From an uncultured Isosphaeraceae bacterium (GTDB taxonomy: Bacteria > Planctomycetota > Planctomycetia > Isosphaerales > Isosphaeraceae): DNA of 33,268 nt. Shown in pieces: positions 23,448-31,494 of the stretch. The translations under genes were made by a program, and so were the position numbers. The stretch is from NCBI GenBank assembly GCA_937858365.1, contig CALLYK010000249.1, positions 1 to 33,268 on the forward strand, read 5' to 3'. Each line of letters opens with the position of its first letter. Position 1 is the stretch's first letter. Below the pieces are notes generated by a model. The model was not told the DNA's origin and made no database searches. It was given only the letters and a program-made list of their open reading frames with translations.

Positions 23448-24099
23448 GGTCGAACAGGCCATTTTCACGTCCCTGGCCCGCGACGGTCGCGCCGGCTACC
23501 ACCTGGTGGCGCGCTCACGGGGACTCGACGACGCCGACGCCCAGGCCCTGACTTCCTGGTGCCCCTCGCACGGGGCGCTGCTAGTCAACCCGGCGAACCT
23601 GTGCAGCCTGAATTTCCATCCGATGCCGCGGGGCCGCTTCGCAATCTCGCGCACCCGGGAAGGCCCCCCGGAATACAGCGGTCGAGGCGGCAGGCAAGTC
23701 TACACCCACATCCTGGTCGTCACCCGAGACGACTTGCGCCTGGCCGACTGGCAGCCATTCTCCCTCTATCGCGATGCCCTGGCCCGCGGGATCTTGCGGG
23801 TCCGCCTGGGCCCTCCCGCGGAACTGCCCCACGTGGAACTTGGCCGGAGCTACCCGGCGCGCGGCGTCCGCGACCCCGAGGCGCTGACCCAGAGCGTCTC
23901 GATCGACCAGTTGGCCGCGTGGTGCGATGACCTCGTTAACGGTCGGAGCGTGACCGTGAACTACGAGGGGGACCGCCTTCGTCTCTTCGAGGACCTGGTC
24001 AATCTGCTGCCTGTCGAAGCGGTCGCGGCGGTGAGTTTCACGACGAGTTTGAGGTCCTCGGTCGTCCGACCCTTTCGCCTTGGACCGGCGGGGGCCTGA
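23443..24099 (+). CDS. Stand-alone GAP1-N1-like (GTPase-associated protein) domain
   Basis: The 218-residue protein shows a motif order I associate with the N-terminal type 1 domain of GTPase-associated protein 1: EQAIFTS (4-10), GYHLVARS (18-25), SWCPSHGAL (38-46), LNFHPMPRGRFAISRT (56-71), EYSGRGGRQVYTH (77-89), then a C-terminal VSFTTSLRSSVVRPFRL. GAP1 proteins accompany GTPases in predicted conflict systems, where they are thought to regulate the GTPase or act as its effector platform. Full-length GAP1 proteins also carry middle and C-terminal domains; this one ends after the N1 domain with a few residues (GPAGA). It follows the GTPase by 24 bases. No transmembrane segment or signal peptide is visible. 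The family call rests on recalled motifs and needs a profile search. Confidence 0.65.
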   Translation: MPVEQAIFTSLARDGRAGYHLVARSRGLDDADAQALTSWCPSHGALLVNPANLCSLNFHPMPRGRFAISRTREGPPEYSGRGGRQVYTHILVVTRDDLRLADWQPFSLYRDALARGILRVRLGPPAELPHVELGRSYPARGVRDPEALTQSVSIDQLAAWCDDLVNGRSVTVNYEGDRLRLFEDLVNLLPVEAVAAVSFTTSLRSSVVRPFRLGPAGA

Positions 24100-24223
24100 C
24101 GGCCGCCACCCGGGGATCGGGGATGGAGAAGATGGTTCGAGGATGAGGCCCAAGCCGGGCGGGGCGTCCAGGATTGGGGGGTTTCGAGACGACTCGCCCA
24201 CTCCGCCCGGACGATAAACGAGG

Positions 24224-24247
24224 CGAGGGTCGGTTTCCCGACCCTCG
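24224..24247 (-). terminator. Hairpin between the convergent signalling operon and PEP-CTERM gene
   Basis: CGAGGGTCGG (24224-24233) and CCGACCCTCG (24238-24247) form a perfect 10-bp stem with a TTTC loop. On the minus strand it is followed by a moderately T-rich CCTCGTTTATCG, so it probably terminates the PEP-CTERM gene. On the plus strand no T-run follows, but the hairpin may still define the 3' end of the operon transcript. Confidence 0.7.
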
Positions 24248-24301
24248 AGCGCGACAGGAACGTCGTGGGGACGCTCGTCGATGGATCGACTCGTGGCACT
24301 C

Positions 24302-25198
24302 TCAATCCCGGGCCGTCTTGCGGAGCCTGAGGGCACGGGCCGCCGCCAGGGCCGCCGCCAGGCCCCAGACCAAGCAGGTCGCCGGCTCGGGGACGACGTT
24401 CTCAGGCTGCGGCACCTTCACGAGCGCGGCCGCGTACGAGTCCTCACCCGCCACCACGTCGTCGGGCGAGCCCGCGTACATCTGGAGTCCGAACGAGTAG
24501 GGATCGGTCAGGCCGGGCAACTTGCTCCAGTTCTTGATCGTGAAGATGAAGTCGGGGTTGGTGGCCGACGGGTCATACAGCAACTGGCCCTGGTTGTCGG
24601 CCAGGCGCGTCCCGTAGGCGTACTGGATCGGCCCGCTCGTGTACTTGGACACGAGGAACCCGTTGAGCCCCGACCCGGGCACATCCATCTTGGACATCGG
24701 GTCCAGCGGGTTGGGCAGAATGGCCGGGACGCCCGCGACCACGTCGGGCTTGCCGTCGCGATTGGTGTCGAAGGCCACCGTGACCGACTCACGCCCGCCG
24801 AGGTTCGCGTACTTGATTCCGCCGACGGCCAGGGTCGCCGGCGAGGCAACCGACGGACTGCCGTTGCCGTCCACGTCCCCCACGATCCCGAACGAGTTCA
24901 CGCCCACGAGCATCGTGTCTTGGCCGCTGTCGTTGAGATAACGAAGGCGAATGTCCTTGATGTTCCAACCGCTGATCGCGCCCGCCGGCTGCGCGACGTG
25001 GTCGGGCGTGCTCACGCCGTTGGCGTTCGGCTTGTTCACCAGGACCTTGACCAATGGGTCGGTCGCCGGGTTGAGCAGGACCTCGGCGTCCCCTGGGATG
25101 GGGCCGTTGTTCGATCCGGAGGCGAAGGCCATCGTGGGTCCGAGGCCAAGGCAAGCGGCCACGATCAGGAAACATCGCCGGAGGTTGCGGTCACGCAT
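24302..25198 (-). CDS. Secreted PEP-CTERM protein
   Basis: The 298-residue protein has a signal peptide (MRDRNLRRCFLIV followed by a hydrophobic stretch to ~26). Its C-terminal sorting tail reads VVPEPATCLVWGLAAAL and then a basic RLRKTARD end. This tripartite tail, PEP motif plus membrane helix plus basic residues, is recognised by exosortase (EpsH/XrtA-type), which moves proteins to the surface or matrix. The body contains D-x-D-x-N-x-S and DTNRDGKPDVVAGVP, a calcium-loop-like repeat, and NWSKL. The start has AAGGAG eight bases upstream; the longer frame from 25237 is not needed. The divergent neighbour at 25485 is a distant homologue of the body without the PEP-CTERM tail. No exosortase is present in this window. 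Confidence 0.82.
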   Translation of the reverse strand: MRDRNLRRCFLIVAACLGLGPTMAFASGSNNGPIPGDAEVLLNPATDPLVKVLVNKPNANGVSTPDHVAQPAGAISGWNIKDIRLRYLNDSGQDTMLVGVNSFGIVGDVDGNGSPSVASPATLAVGGIKYANLGGRESVTVAFDTNRDGKPDVVAGVPAILPNPLDPMSKMDVPGSGLNGFLVSKYTSGPIQYAYGTRLADNQGQLLYDPSATNPDFIFTIKNWSKLPGLTDPYSFGLQMYAGSPDDVVAGEDSYAAALVKVPQPENVVPEPATCLVWGLAAALAAARALRLRKTARD

Positions 25199-25484
25199 TG
25201 TCGAGACTCCTTCCTCGAGAGCGGAAATACGAACCAAAGGTGGGGCCGGGCCTCCGGCGCCGACACCACGCGATCAACGGGCATGAGACGGTCGAGTCTT
25301 GTGTCCCTTGGGGGCCGACTGGTCCAGCCGCGCTCCCACGTGCGGGACGGCCGGACCGCCCCTTGGAAGTCCTCGATTCAATCGGTCCCCCGCGGGGACG
25401 ACGGTCGCGGGACGACGCGCCCCGATGCGCGGACCGGGAAACGTCATTCTCTCTCCCCCGCCTGCCAGAAAGGACGATGGCACG

Positions 25485-27092
25485 ATGTCGTTGCTCGCTA
25501 AAGTCCTGGACATTTTCCATTCATGGCGACACCGGCGGGACGCGCGGCGCGGCCGGGACCGGGACCGAGATCGGCGACGGGCCGAGGTCCGGATGGAGCA
25601 GTTGGATCATCGACAACTCCTGAGCGTCAACTTCACGGGAAACCTCCCGATCGATTTTCCCGCTTCTTTGCAACCAGGCGTTGTGATCAAGGAAAACGCC
25701 GTGGGCCTTCAGGTCCCCGATTTCCCTTCGGGTCCCCAAGGTCAGGCCCTCAAGAACTTCATCAAGGTCTCTGGGTTCACCATCTCCGGGTTCCGAGTGA
25801 CCTACGACTCGCCCACCGATACCCTAAACGTTGGAATCGAGCAACCCGACAATCAGAAGACGGGGCAGCCCCTCATCGCCGGTGACGCCGACAACAACCG
25901 CAACTCGGCCACAACCGACCCGGCCGTCAACCCCGGCATCGACCCCACGTTCTTGGACCAGGCCGACCTTGGCGGCTCCGAGAGCATGGGGATCTTCCTC
26001 GACCTGACCGGAGACGGCGTCCCCGACGTGGTCGCCGGCTTCCCGCGAAGCAACGCCGGCGATACTGGACCCAAGCCTTATCAAGTCGCCGACGCCATCC
26101 CGAACCCGAGCAACCCCGCCGCCACCCCAACCTTCGGCACCCCCCTGCCGGCTAATGTCGGCACGTTCTTCCTCGTCAACGACCCCTCGCGCGGGGCGTT
26201 CGAGATGGCCATCAAGAACTTCTCCCAACTCTATCAATCCAAGACGGGCGTCCCCCTCGACGCCAACCGCCTCATCGCCATCGGCGCCTTCGGCGGCTCC
26301 GACACCGACGGCGGCATCGGCGAGGCGTATTACCCCGCCAACCAACCGTTTAAGGTCGGCGACGCCACCCCGACCCCACCCAAGCCCTGCCCACCGCTTT
26401 CGCCCAACATCATTGTCAACTACCACGAACACAACCACATTGACACTATCCACGACACCTTGATCCGCGTGACCGTTTTCGGGTCCTCCGGCTTTCACGT
26501 CCGCGACATCGACCCCTCGAGCGTCCGCCTGGGCGGAGCGGCCCCCGCGTTCAGCTTCCTCCGAAAAGTCAACAACGACCAGTTCATCGACAGGACCTTC
26601 GTTTTCCGCGGGCCCGACGTGGTCCTTCCCCCTGGCTTCACCACCGCCACCCTCACTGGCAACTTGCTGAATCAACCGGCCGGCGCCCCCATGAACTTCT
26701 CGAGCTCCGTGACGGTCTTCAATCTCGGGCCCGAGTTCTACACCCAGGCCGAAGTGGACGACGCCTTGGCCCGGCAGGCCCAACGCGACCGCGCGGGGAC
26801 GCGCCCCGTGCCGACACCAGGCCTCAGCGGCTATCCCCTCTACGCCCCGAAGAAACATGAATGCACCTGGAAGACCCACCACCCCAAGCCGTTCGTCATG
26901 CCCCCGCTCCGAGGCGGCAAGAAACCAGCGGAACTCGTCGCCGACACGAGCCAGGGGACCGACACAAGCATGACCCAGACCAGCCTCGTCTCGCCGACGA
27001 GCACGGCCGCCGCGAAGGCCTCGCGCAAGGCCGCGCGCACCCCCGTCCGGTTCCGGTCGCTCGCGACCTCGGACACTCAGAACGCATCCTGA
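25485..27092 (+). CDS. Secreted surface protein with planctomycetal LE-R-LLS-type N-terminus
   Basis: The 535-residue protein begins with a strongly basic region and the motif MEQLDHRQLLSVNF (about 36-49), a variant of the planctomycetal N-terminal surface-protein signature. Residues about 55-310 are homologous in pattern to the PEP-CTERM neighbour: DLGGSESMGIFLDLTGDGVP, then DVVAGFP, and AIKNFSQL against TIKNWSKL. A second beta-rich domain follows (about 320-440), with VTVFGSSGFHVRDIDPSSVR and a later FRGPDVVLP, which resembles modules that describe 'physical property' repeats in secreted proteins. The C-terminus is Lys/Thr/Ala-rich and disordered. The start has AAAGGA ten bases upstream. 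A strong terminator follows. Function is unknown; an extracellular, calcium-binding surface protein is the best reading. Confidence 0.75.
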   Translation: MSLLAKVLDIFHSWRHRRDARRGRDRDRDRRRAEVRMEQLDHRQLLSVNFTGNLPIDFPASLQPGVVIKENAVGLQVPDFPSGPQGQALKNFIKVSGFTISGFRVTYDSPTDTLNVGIEQPDNQKTGQPLIAGDADNNRNSATTDPAVNPGIDPTFLDQADLGGSESMGIFLDLTGDGVPDVVAGFPRSNAGDTGPKPYQVADAIPNPSNPAATPTFGTPLPANVGTFFLVNDPSRGAFEMAIKNFSQLYQSKTGVPLDANRLIAIGAFGGSDTDGGIGEAYYPANQPFKVGDATPTPPKPCPPLSPNIIVNYHEHNHIDTIHDTLIRVTVFGSSGFHVRDIDPSSVRLGGAAPAFSFLRKVNNDQFIDRTFVFRGPDVVLPPGFTTATLTGNLLNQPAGAPMNFSSSVTVFNLGPEFYTQAEVDDALARQAQRDRAGTRPVPTPGLSGYPLYAPKKHECTWKTHHPKPFVMPPLRGGKKPAELVADTSQGTDTSMTQTSLVSPTSTAAAKASRKAARTPVRFRSLATSDTQNAS

Positions 27093-27101
27093 CACGAACC
27101 G

Positions 27102-27142
27102 GCGCGAGGGCCCTGCGGGTCCTCGCGCGGTCCCCTTTTTTT
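27102..27142 (+). terminator. Intrinsic terminator after the surface-protein gene
   Basis: A 12-bp stem, with one G-T wobble, pairs 27102-27113 (GCGCGAGGGCCC) with 27117-27128 (GGGTCCTCGCGC) around a TGC loop. A run of seven T (27136-27142) follows. It starts ten bases after the stop codon of the plus-strand gene. Confidence 0.9.
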
Positions 27143-27347
27143 GTCAGTGCTTCGACATGAAAGCGATATTTGACGTGAATTCCTCGGTCCTCTAGGCCAC
27201 GTTGAGCACGAGTGTCTGGCATGGTCCCAAAAAAAATGCCGGATCGGTATTGATCTTGGCCTGATATGGCGTGTACAGTTTCGGTGTCGGATTGCTCGCA
27301 TTCGTTTTTTCTGGATTCCGAACCCAAACTGACAATGAGGTACCGCG

Positions 27348-27860
27348 ATGTCGCTGGCCAAACGGGTGAGGGATTACCGATTCGCGAAGGGTTGGGGGCC
27401 CGACGAACTCGCCCATCGGGCGTCAATCTCCCGAACGGCCCTCTATCAGATCGAGAGCGGGAAGACCGAGTTGCCGCGTGCCGCGACGCTCAGGCGAATC
27501 GCCCAGGCGCTCGACGTCCCCATGGAAGTCCTCCTCGAGGACGTGGATTCCACGCAGGTTTTGGGCGCGCGCGCCAAAGTGGCCCACCGGGCCGATGGCC
27601 CCAACGGTCACGGCGGCGATTTCGACCATCTGGGAAAGGTCTGGGAACGTGACGAGGTCCTCGAAGCACCCCGGGTTCGTGCCTTCGACCCGCCTACGTT
27701 TCTCCGCCCGAGCGGGGTCGGCCGTCCGGGCCCGAGTCGCCCCGAATTGGAACGCAAGTTCCGCGAACTCCTCGACTCACCCCTGGGCGACGGCCTCGCC
27801 AAGCTCGTCGAAGAGGCCCACCGCTTCCTCATGACCTCAGCGCTCAGCCCGACGCTTTGA
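27348..27860 (+). CDS. XRE-family helix-turn-helix regulator
   Basis: The 170-residue protein has an N-terminal XRE/Cro-type HTH at about 5-60. It shows RVRDYRFAKGWGPDELAHRA, then SISRTALYQIESGK, the recognition-helix region with the usual Q-I-E-S-G-K, and the closing LRRIAQALDVPMEVLL. The C-terminal ~100 residues are charged, with a Pro/Gly-rich spacer (about 110-130) and a final helix (LERKFRELLDSP to the end), perhaps a dimerisation or sensing region. The ATG is preceded by GAGGTA. It stands alone between two terminators, so it is probably monocistronic, with a promoter in the 27143-27347 AT-richer region; autoregulation is typical of the family but unproven here. Targets are unknown. Confidence 0.85.
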   Translation: MSLAKRVRDYRFAKGWGPDELAHRASISRTALYQIESGKTELPRAATLRRIAQALDVPMEVLLEDVDSTQVLGARAKVAHRADGPNGHGGDFDHLGKVWERDEVLEAPRVRAFDPPTFLRPSGVGRPGPSRPELERKFRELLDSPLGDGLAKLVEEAHRFLMTSALSPTL

Positions 27861-28212
27861 GCAAGCCGCATGGCAATCGAGCAACTCACGACGCGGGCGA
27901 ACCGAGGTTCGCCCGGGCTTCTTATTTTGCCTGCCTTTTTGCCAAACCGGATGGTCCCTTTGCGGACGCTTGCGATCCAAGAGAGTCAAACGAAATAGCG
28001 CGTTTGTGGACGCGATCGTTGTGCCCGTGACTGAGATAAGGCCCGCCACTGCCAAATTAGGGATGACGTATCGTCGATCAAGGCACGGGCCACGAATTGC
28101 ATGGTACCTCACGCCGACACGCTCTGAGTCTCAACCTACGACGCGCGGGCAGCCCCGTCCACCAGGGACCAACCGCTCGACACGCTTGCCGGCGCCATGC
28201 CCCGCTCCTGAA
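27861..28212. other. Intergenic region with a terminator and no supported gene
   Basis: About 350 bases lie between the XRE gene and the end of apt. The first 70 bases contain the terminator listed separately. The remainder (27930-28212) is of mixed composition, with AT-richer patches around 27975-28070. I find no gene, tRNA-like structure or repeat. The short ORFs crossing it have no recognisable features. Confidence 0.5.
27894..27927 (+). terminator. Intrinsic terminator after the XRE regulator
   Basis: CGGGCGAAC (27894-27902) and GTTCGCCCG (27907-27915) form a perfect 9-bp stem with a CGAG tetraloop, followed by GGCTTCTTATTTT. It lies about 33 bases after the stop codon of the regulator. 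Confidence 0.85.
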
Positions 28213-28734
28213 TCAATACGTAACGAGGCTGAAGACCTCAGTGGGTGACAGGAGTTTTCGGCCTTCGAGGAAGCTGAGTTCGATCACGAAGGCGCAGGCG
28301 AGGACCTCGGCCCCGGTGGCTGCCACGAGGTCGCAACAGGCCTTCATGGTCCCGCCGGTGGCCAGCACGTCGTCGATCAAGAGGATGCGATGCCCGCGGG
28401 TCAGCGCGTCGCTGTGCATCTCGAGGCGGTCGGTGCCGTATTCGAGTTGATACTCCTGGGAGAGCTTGTTGAAGGGCAGTTTTCCCGGCTTACGTATGGG
28501 CACGAAGCCCACGTTGAGCCGCAAAGCCAAGGGCGTGCCGAACATGAAGCCGCGGGCCTCGGCGGCGGCGACGGCGTCGACATCGCGATCGGCGAAATGT
28601 TCCGCGAGTCGATCGATCACCGAGCCAAGGGCGGCTGGGTCTGCGAGGAGGGGAGTGATGTCGCGGAAGAGGATGCCCGGCTTGGGGAAGTCGGGTATGT
28701 CGCGGATCGTCGCGCGGAGGTCGATCTCGGGCAT
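28213..28734 (-). CDS. apt: Adenine phosphoribosyltransferase
   Basis: The 173-residue protein matches the length and motif order of APT (170-180 residues): IRDIPDFPKPGILFRDITPL near the N-terminus, AAAEARGFMFGTPLA (56-70), FVPIRKPGKLP, and LEYGTDRLEMH. The PRPP-binding loop is ILLIDDVLATGGTM (117-130), and VIELSFLEGR follows near the end. The enzyme converts adenine and PRPP to AMP and pyrophosphate in purine salvage in the cytoplasm. The ATG at 28734 begins directly at the conserved N-terminus (MPEIDLRATIRD), so the longer upstream frame is not used. The Shine-Dalgarno sequence is weak. It lies 85 bases downstream of a lipoprotein-like gene on the same strand and may share its transcript. 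All active-site motifs appear intact. Confidence 0.96.
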   Translation of the reverse strand: MPEIDLRATIRDIPDFPKPGILFRDITPLLADPAALGSVIDRLAEHFADRDVDAVAAAEARGFMFGTPLALRLNVGFVPIRKPGKLPFNKLSQEYQLEYGTDRLEMHSDALTRGHRILLIDDVLATGGTMKACCDLVAATGAEVLACAFVIELSFLEGRKLLSPTEVFSLVTY

Positions 28735-28819
28735 GGGGCGCTCACAGTCACGGTTCGGAGAAGGCGGATCGCACGCCGCCCAGCATAACCGGGACCGAGA
28801 CGTCCGCGAAGGGGCCCTC

Positions 28820-29554
28820 TCAAGGGGGCGGGACCGGTCCCTTCTCCGGATGGACCAAGACGGGGCCTGGGGGCGGCAACTCGACCTTCCCTGGTGGGAC
28901 AAGGCCCGACTCGACCTTCTCGGTTGGGCCTGACAGTGGGATTCGCACGTCCATGAATTCGGTGTCGCGCTGGATGTTGCCGGTCCGGATGGGTCCCATT
29001 CCGCCGATGTAGAGGTCGCGTGCGTTGGCGGTCGCTTGCGAGGTACCCGACGTCCAGGCAAGCCGGCCGGTCTTGCGTTCGTAGGCGAAGAGGGCGAGTT
29101 TGGCCAGTCCCTTCTGCCGGTTCTTCTTGAGGACGGCCACCTCCGGCACGGTCCCACCCGGGACCCCTGGCATGACGGACGGGACGTTCATCTGAGGGAC
29201 ACCGATCATGAAGTTGGAATCGTCGGTGCCATAGGCCCCCACGCGGGCCTCGACGATCCAGGTCGCATCTTCAGCCTTGCTCTTCAGGAGCGCGCCCGAC
29301 TCCAACATGGCCTGCCGGACGCTCGACGTGATCCAGCCCTGGTCGACGCCTTGAATGGTGGAAGGCTCCAGATAGACGGCCACGCCGGCGAGGCCGGAGA
29401 AATCGACCTGCCTCAGGGCGGTGTCCCATGCCTGAGTGAGCACAAGTTGTTCGGTGCCTGTCCGAGCGGTGGTGGTCGTCCGCGTGGTGCCGCAGCCGAT
29501 CGTGAGGAAGCCCGCGAACAGGCACGAGGGCCCGATCAAGGTCCAACGAAACAT
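28820..29554 (-). CDS. Probable lipoprotein, possibly of a planctomycetal DUF6655-like family
   Basis: The 244-residue protein has an N-terminal hydrophobic segment ending FLTIGCGTTRTTTTARTGTE. This looks like a type II (lipoprotein) signal with C21 as the candidate lipidated residue, though the box T-I-G-C is imperfect. The Thr-rich GTTRTTTTARTGTEQL stretch after the Cys resembles a family of planctomycetal proteins of unknown function (DUF6655), which I recall only approximately. The middle contains an alpha/beta region (ILVEAR-like strand WIVEARVGAYGTDDSNF) and a Gly/Pro/Met-rich loop, and the tail is Pro-rich. The start at 29554 has GGGAG about eight bases upstream; a longer frame from 29617 is rejected. 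It probably faces the periplasm. The relation to the following apt gene is positional only. Confidence 0.7.
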   Translation of the reverse strand: MFRWTLIGPSCLFAGFLTIGCGTTRTTTTARTGTEQLVLTQAWDTALRQVDFSGLAGVAVYLEPSTIQGVDQGWITSSVRQAMLESGALLKSKAEDATWIVEARVGAYGTDDSNFMIGVPQMNVPSVMPGVPGGTVPEVAVLKKNRQKGLAKLALFAYERKTGRLAWTSGTSQATANARDLYIGGMGPIRTGNIQRDTEFMDVRIPLSGPTEKVESGLVPPGKVELPPPGPVLVHPEKGPVPPP

Positions 29555-30083
29555 CGGGGCGCTCCCGGAACAGGAGAAGCCGGAAGGGGGGAGCGAACGA
29601 TAGCGGGAAGGCCCCAAAACGTCAACGTCGGCCGGCCCTGACGCATGCGGAGGGGGCCGACTCCACCCGCCCTAACCGGGTTTCATTCAAACGTGATGTG
29701 GACGAGATGCCCCCCGACACAATCTCTTGATGTTCAGCCACTTCCGCTCAAGGAACGCGCCTGTTTTTCATTTTTGGATATGCCTAAAAAAACATTCCTA
29801 GATTATGACGGAACAACTCAAAGGAGACATTCCCGAATCTTGACGTCGCTCGGGCGACATGGGAAGGTCCTTGCAGAGGACCTCGACGCGAGTCCCCCAA
29901 AACGCTTTGGAAATGAGGGACGTCCCTTCCTATCTCCGACCGTGTCGAATCGGTCGAAGACCCACTCTCCCCTTCCGAATCGCAAGTGGGACAAGGTCGA
30001 GAAGGCCCTTCGTTCGATAGGATGATATCGCCAAGATCATGTAACGTTAAGGCCCTTTCTTGTGTGCCTAGAGGCTCATTCCT
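29555..30083. other. Long intergenic region with an AT-rich segment
   Basis: About 530 bases lie between the lipoprotein-like gene and the membrane-protein gene. Nothing recognisable is encoded. A 126-codon plus-strand ORF (29645-30025) has no recognisable features and no good ribosome site. The segment 29755-29830 is markedly AT-rich (TTTTTCATTTTTGGATATG, then an A-run) compared with its surroundings. It could contain a promoter, a small RNA or decayed sequence. Confidence 0.45.
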
Positions 30084-30872
30084 TCAAATCGCGGCGAACA
30101 CAATCGCGGCGCCGATGACCACGGTCAGCGCGGCCGTCATGGCGAGTTTGGGCTTCCAGCCTTGCCCAAGGCAACCGACCCAGCAGGCACACGGCGCACA
30201 AGCGAGCAGGGCCACGCTCGCCTCGGGGACCTCGTTGTAGAAGGTCCCGTTCAAAAGCAAGCCGAGCCAGCTTAGCACGATCGACGCCAACGGTCCCGCG
30301 CCCATCGTTCGGTTGCGCTTGGGCAGGGACCCGAGGACTAGGCCCGTCAAGACGGAAGCAGTCACCATCCCCAGCTGGCCCAAGCGCAGGCTGCCTCCCA
30401 TCACCAGGACCACCGCGGTCCCCACCCCGATCATCCACCAGGCGATCGGCCAGGCGGCCCCTTGGAGACGCTCGCCCAAACGGTCCAGGTGCCACCAAAC
30501 CAAGAACGCCGCCGCACTCAGGCCCGACCAGCGGAGCGCCGCGGTGTCAATCGAAAAGGTGTCGGGCGTGAGAGGACGGAGCACCAGGCCGACCACCGCT
30601 TGGACCACGAGAAACCGGAGTCCCCAGGTGACGACCACCGGCGCCACGCCTTCAATCAAGCCCAGGACGGCCCCCGCGATCGCGGCGATGGACACGACCC
30701 CCCAGGCTTCCGAGGGTGGGAGGCCGAGCCAGCCGCCGGCCGCGATCAGGCCGATCGCACATCCGGCCCCCACCCCCAAGGCCGTGAGGGTACGATGGCC
30801 GCCCCACGAGAAGGCCCACGCGAGCAGGGCCGAAAGCGATAAGCCCAGCACGAAGAACGAGGTCGGGAACAT
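30084..30872 (-). CDS. Polytopic integral membrane protein of unknown function
   Basis: The 262-residue protein is composed almost entirely of hydrophobic segments. I count about nine or ten possible membrane helices: near 2-21, 29-51, 56-75, 78-98, 113-129, 139-160, 165-183, 193-212, 218-236 and 243-262. Loops are short, with one basic loop (GSLPKRNRTMG). No transporter signature or catalytic motif is recognised. The Cys-rich stretch ACAPCACWVGCLG in the next-to-last helix is notable and may be structural or metal-related. The start has GAGGGCGG upstream. It follows the YceI-like gene by 19 bases on the same strand, so the two are likely co-transcribed. Family and substrate remain unknown. 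Confidence 0.7.
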   Translation of the reverse strand: MFPTSFFVLGLSLSALLAWAFSWGGHRTLTALGVGAGCAIGLIAAGGWLGLPPSEAWGVVSIAAIAGAVLGLIEGVAPVVVTWGLRFLVVQAVVGLVLRPLTPDTFSIDTAALRWSGLSAAAFLVWWHLDRLGERLQGAAWPIAWWMIGVGTAVVLVMGGSLRLGQLGMVTASVLTGLVLGSLPKRNRTMGAGPLASIVLSWLGLLLNGTFYNEVPEASVALLACAPCACWVGCLGQGWKPKLAMTAALTVVIGAAIVFAAI

Positions 30873-30891
30873 CGACCGCCCTCGCGGCGAA

Positions 30892-31452
30892 TCACTTGCC
30901 GCCTTCGACGCTCACGATGATCCGCACGTCGTCGCCCAGCATGTTGGGCGCGCCGTAGGACATGCCGAAGTCGGTCCGCTTGATTTCCAGGGTCGCCTCG
31001 AAGCCTGCGATGGTGCCGCCCGTCGGACCCTTGCCGGTGCCAGTCACCTCGACCTTCGCGGTCACGGACTTGGTCACGCCGTGCAAGGTCAGGTCGCCGG
31101 TCACATCGTATGCGTTGCCCGCCTTCCTCACGTCCTTGCTCTTGAACGTCATCGTGGGGAACTGCCGGGCGTTGAAGAAGTCGGCCCCCTTCAGGTGAGT
31201 GTCGCGCTTCTCGTTGGCCGTATCAACCGACGCGGCCTTCACGGTGAAGTCAAACGCCGAGGGGGTGTCCCCCTCCATCGCGAACGTACCGGTGAAGTCG
31301 TTGAAACGTCCCCAAGCGTACGATGTGTTCATGTGCTTGACTCGGAACACGATCGACGAATGGACGGTATCAACCTTGTACGTGTCGGCCTCTTTGGCGA
31401 CGAGGGGGACGACAAGGAAGGAGAGGGCGGCGGTGAGGGCGCGAGCGATCAT
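30892..31452 (-). CDS. YceI-family periplasmic lipocalin-like protein
   Basis: The 186-residue protein has a signal peptide (residues 1-20). The YceI beta-barrel motifs follow: YKVDTVHSSIVFRVKHMNTS, then YAWGRFNDFTGTF, TANEKRDTHLKGADFFNARQ, FPTMTFKSKDV, GDLTLHGVTKSV and KRTDFGMSYG. YceI proteins bind isoprenoid or amphiphilic ligands inside an elongated barrel in the periplasm; the physiological ligand varies and is rarely known. All consensus elements including the D-T-H-L-K-G segment are present and the length is typical. The ATG has GGAGG nearby upstream. It sits between a sugar-phosphate kinase gene (42 bases upstream) and a membrane-protein gene (19 bases downstream) on the same strand. 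Confidence 0.93.
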   Translation of the reverse strand: MIARALTAALSFLVVPLVAKEADTYKVDTVHSSIVFRVKHMNTSYAWGRFNDFTGTFAMEGDTPSAFDFTVKAASVDTANEKRDTHLKGADFFNARQFPTMTFKSKDVRKAGNAYDVTGDLTLHGVTKSVTAKVEVTGTGKGPTGGTIAGFEATLEIKRTDFGMSYGAPNMLGDDVRIIVSVEGGK

Positions 31453-31494
31453 CGTGGCCTCCGGAGAAAAGGTCCTCGATCGGGACTTATGGGA

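Noticed and set aside
29645-30025. A 126-codon plus-strand ORF in the long intergenic region.
   Set aside because: No family resemblance, no ribosome site, and it runs through an AT-rich segment with unlikely codon use.
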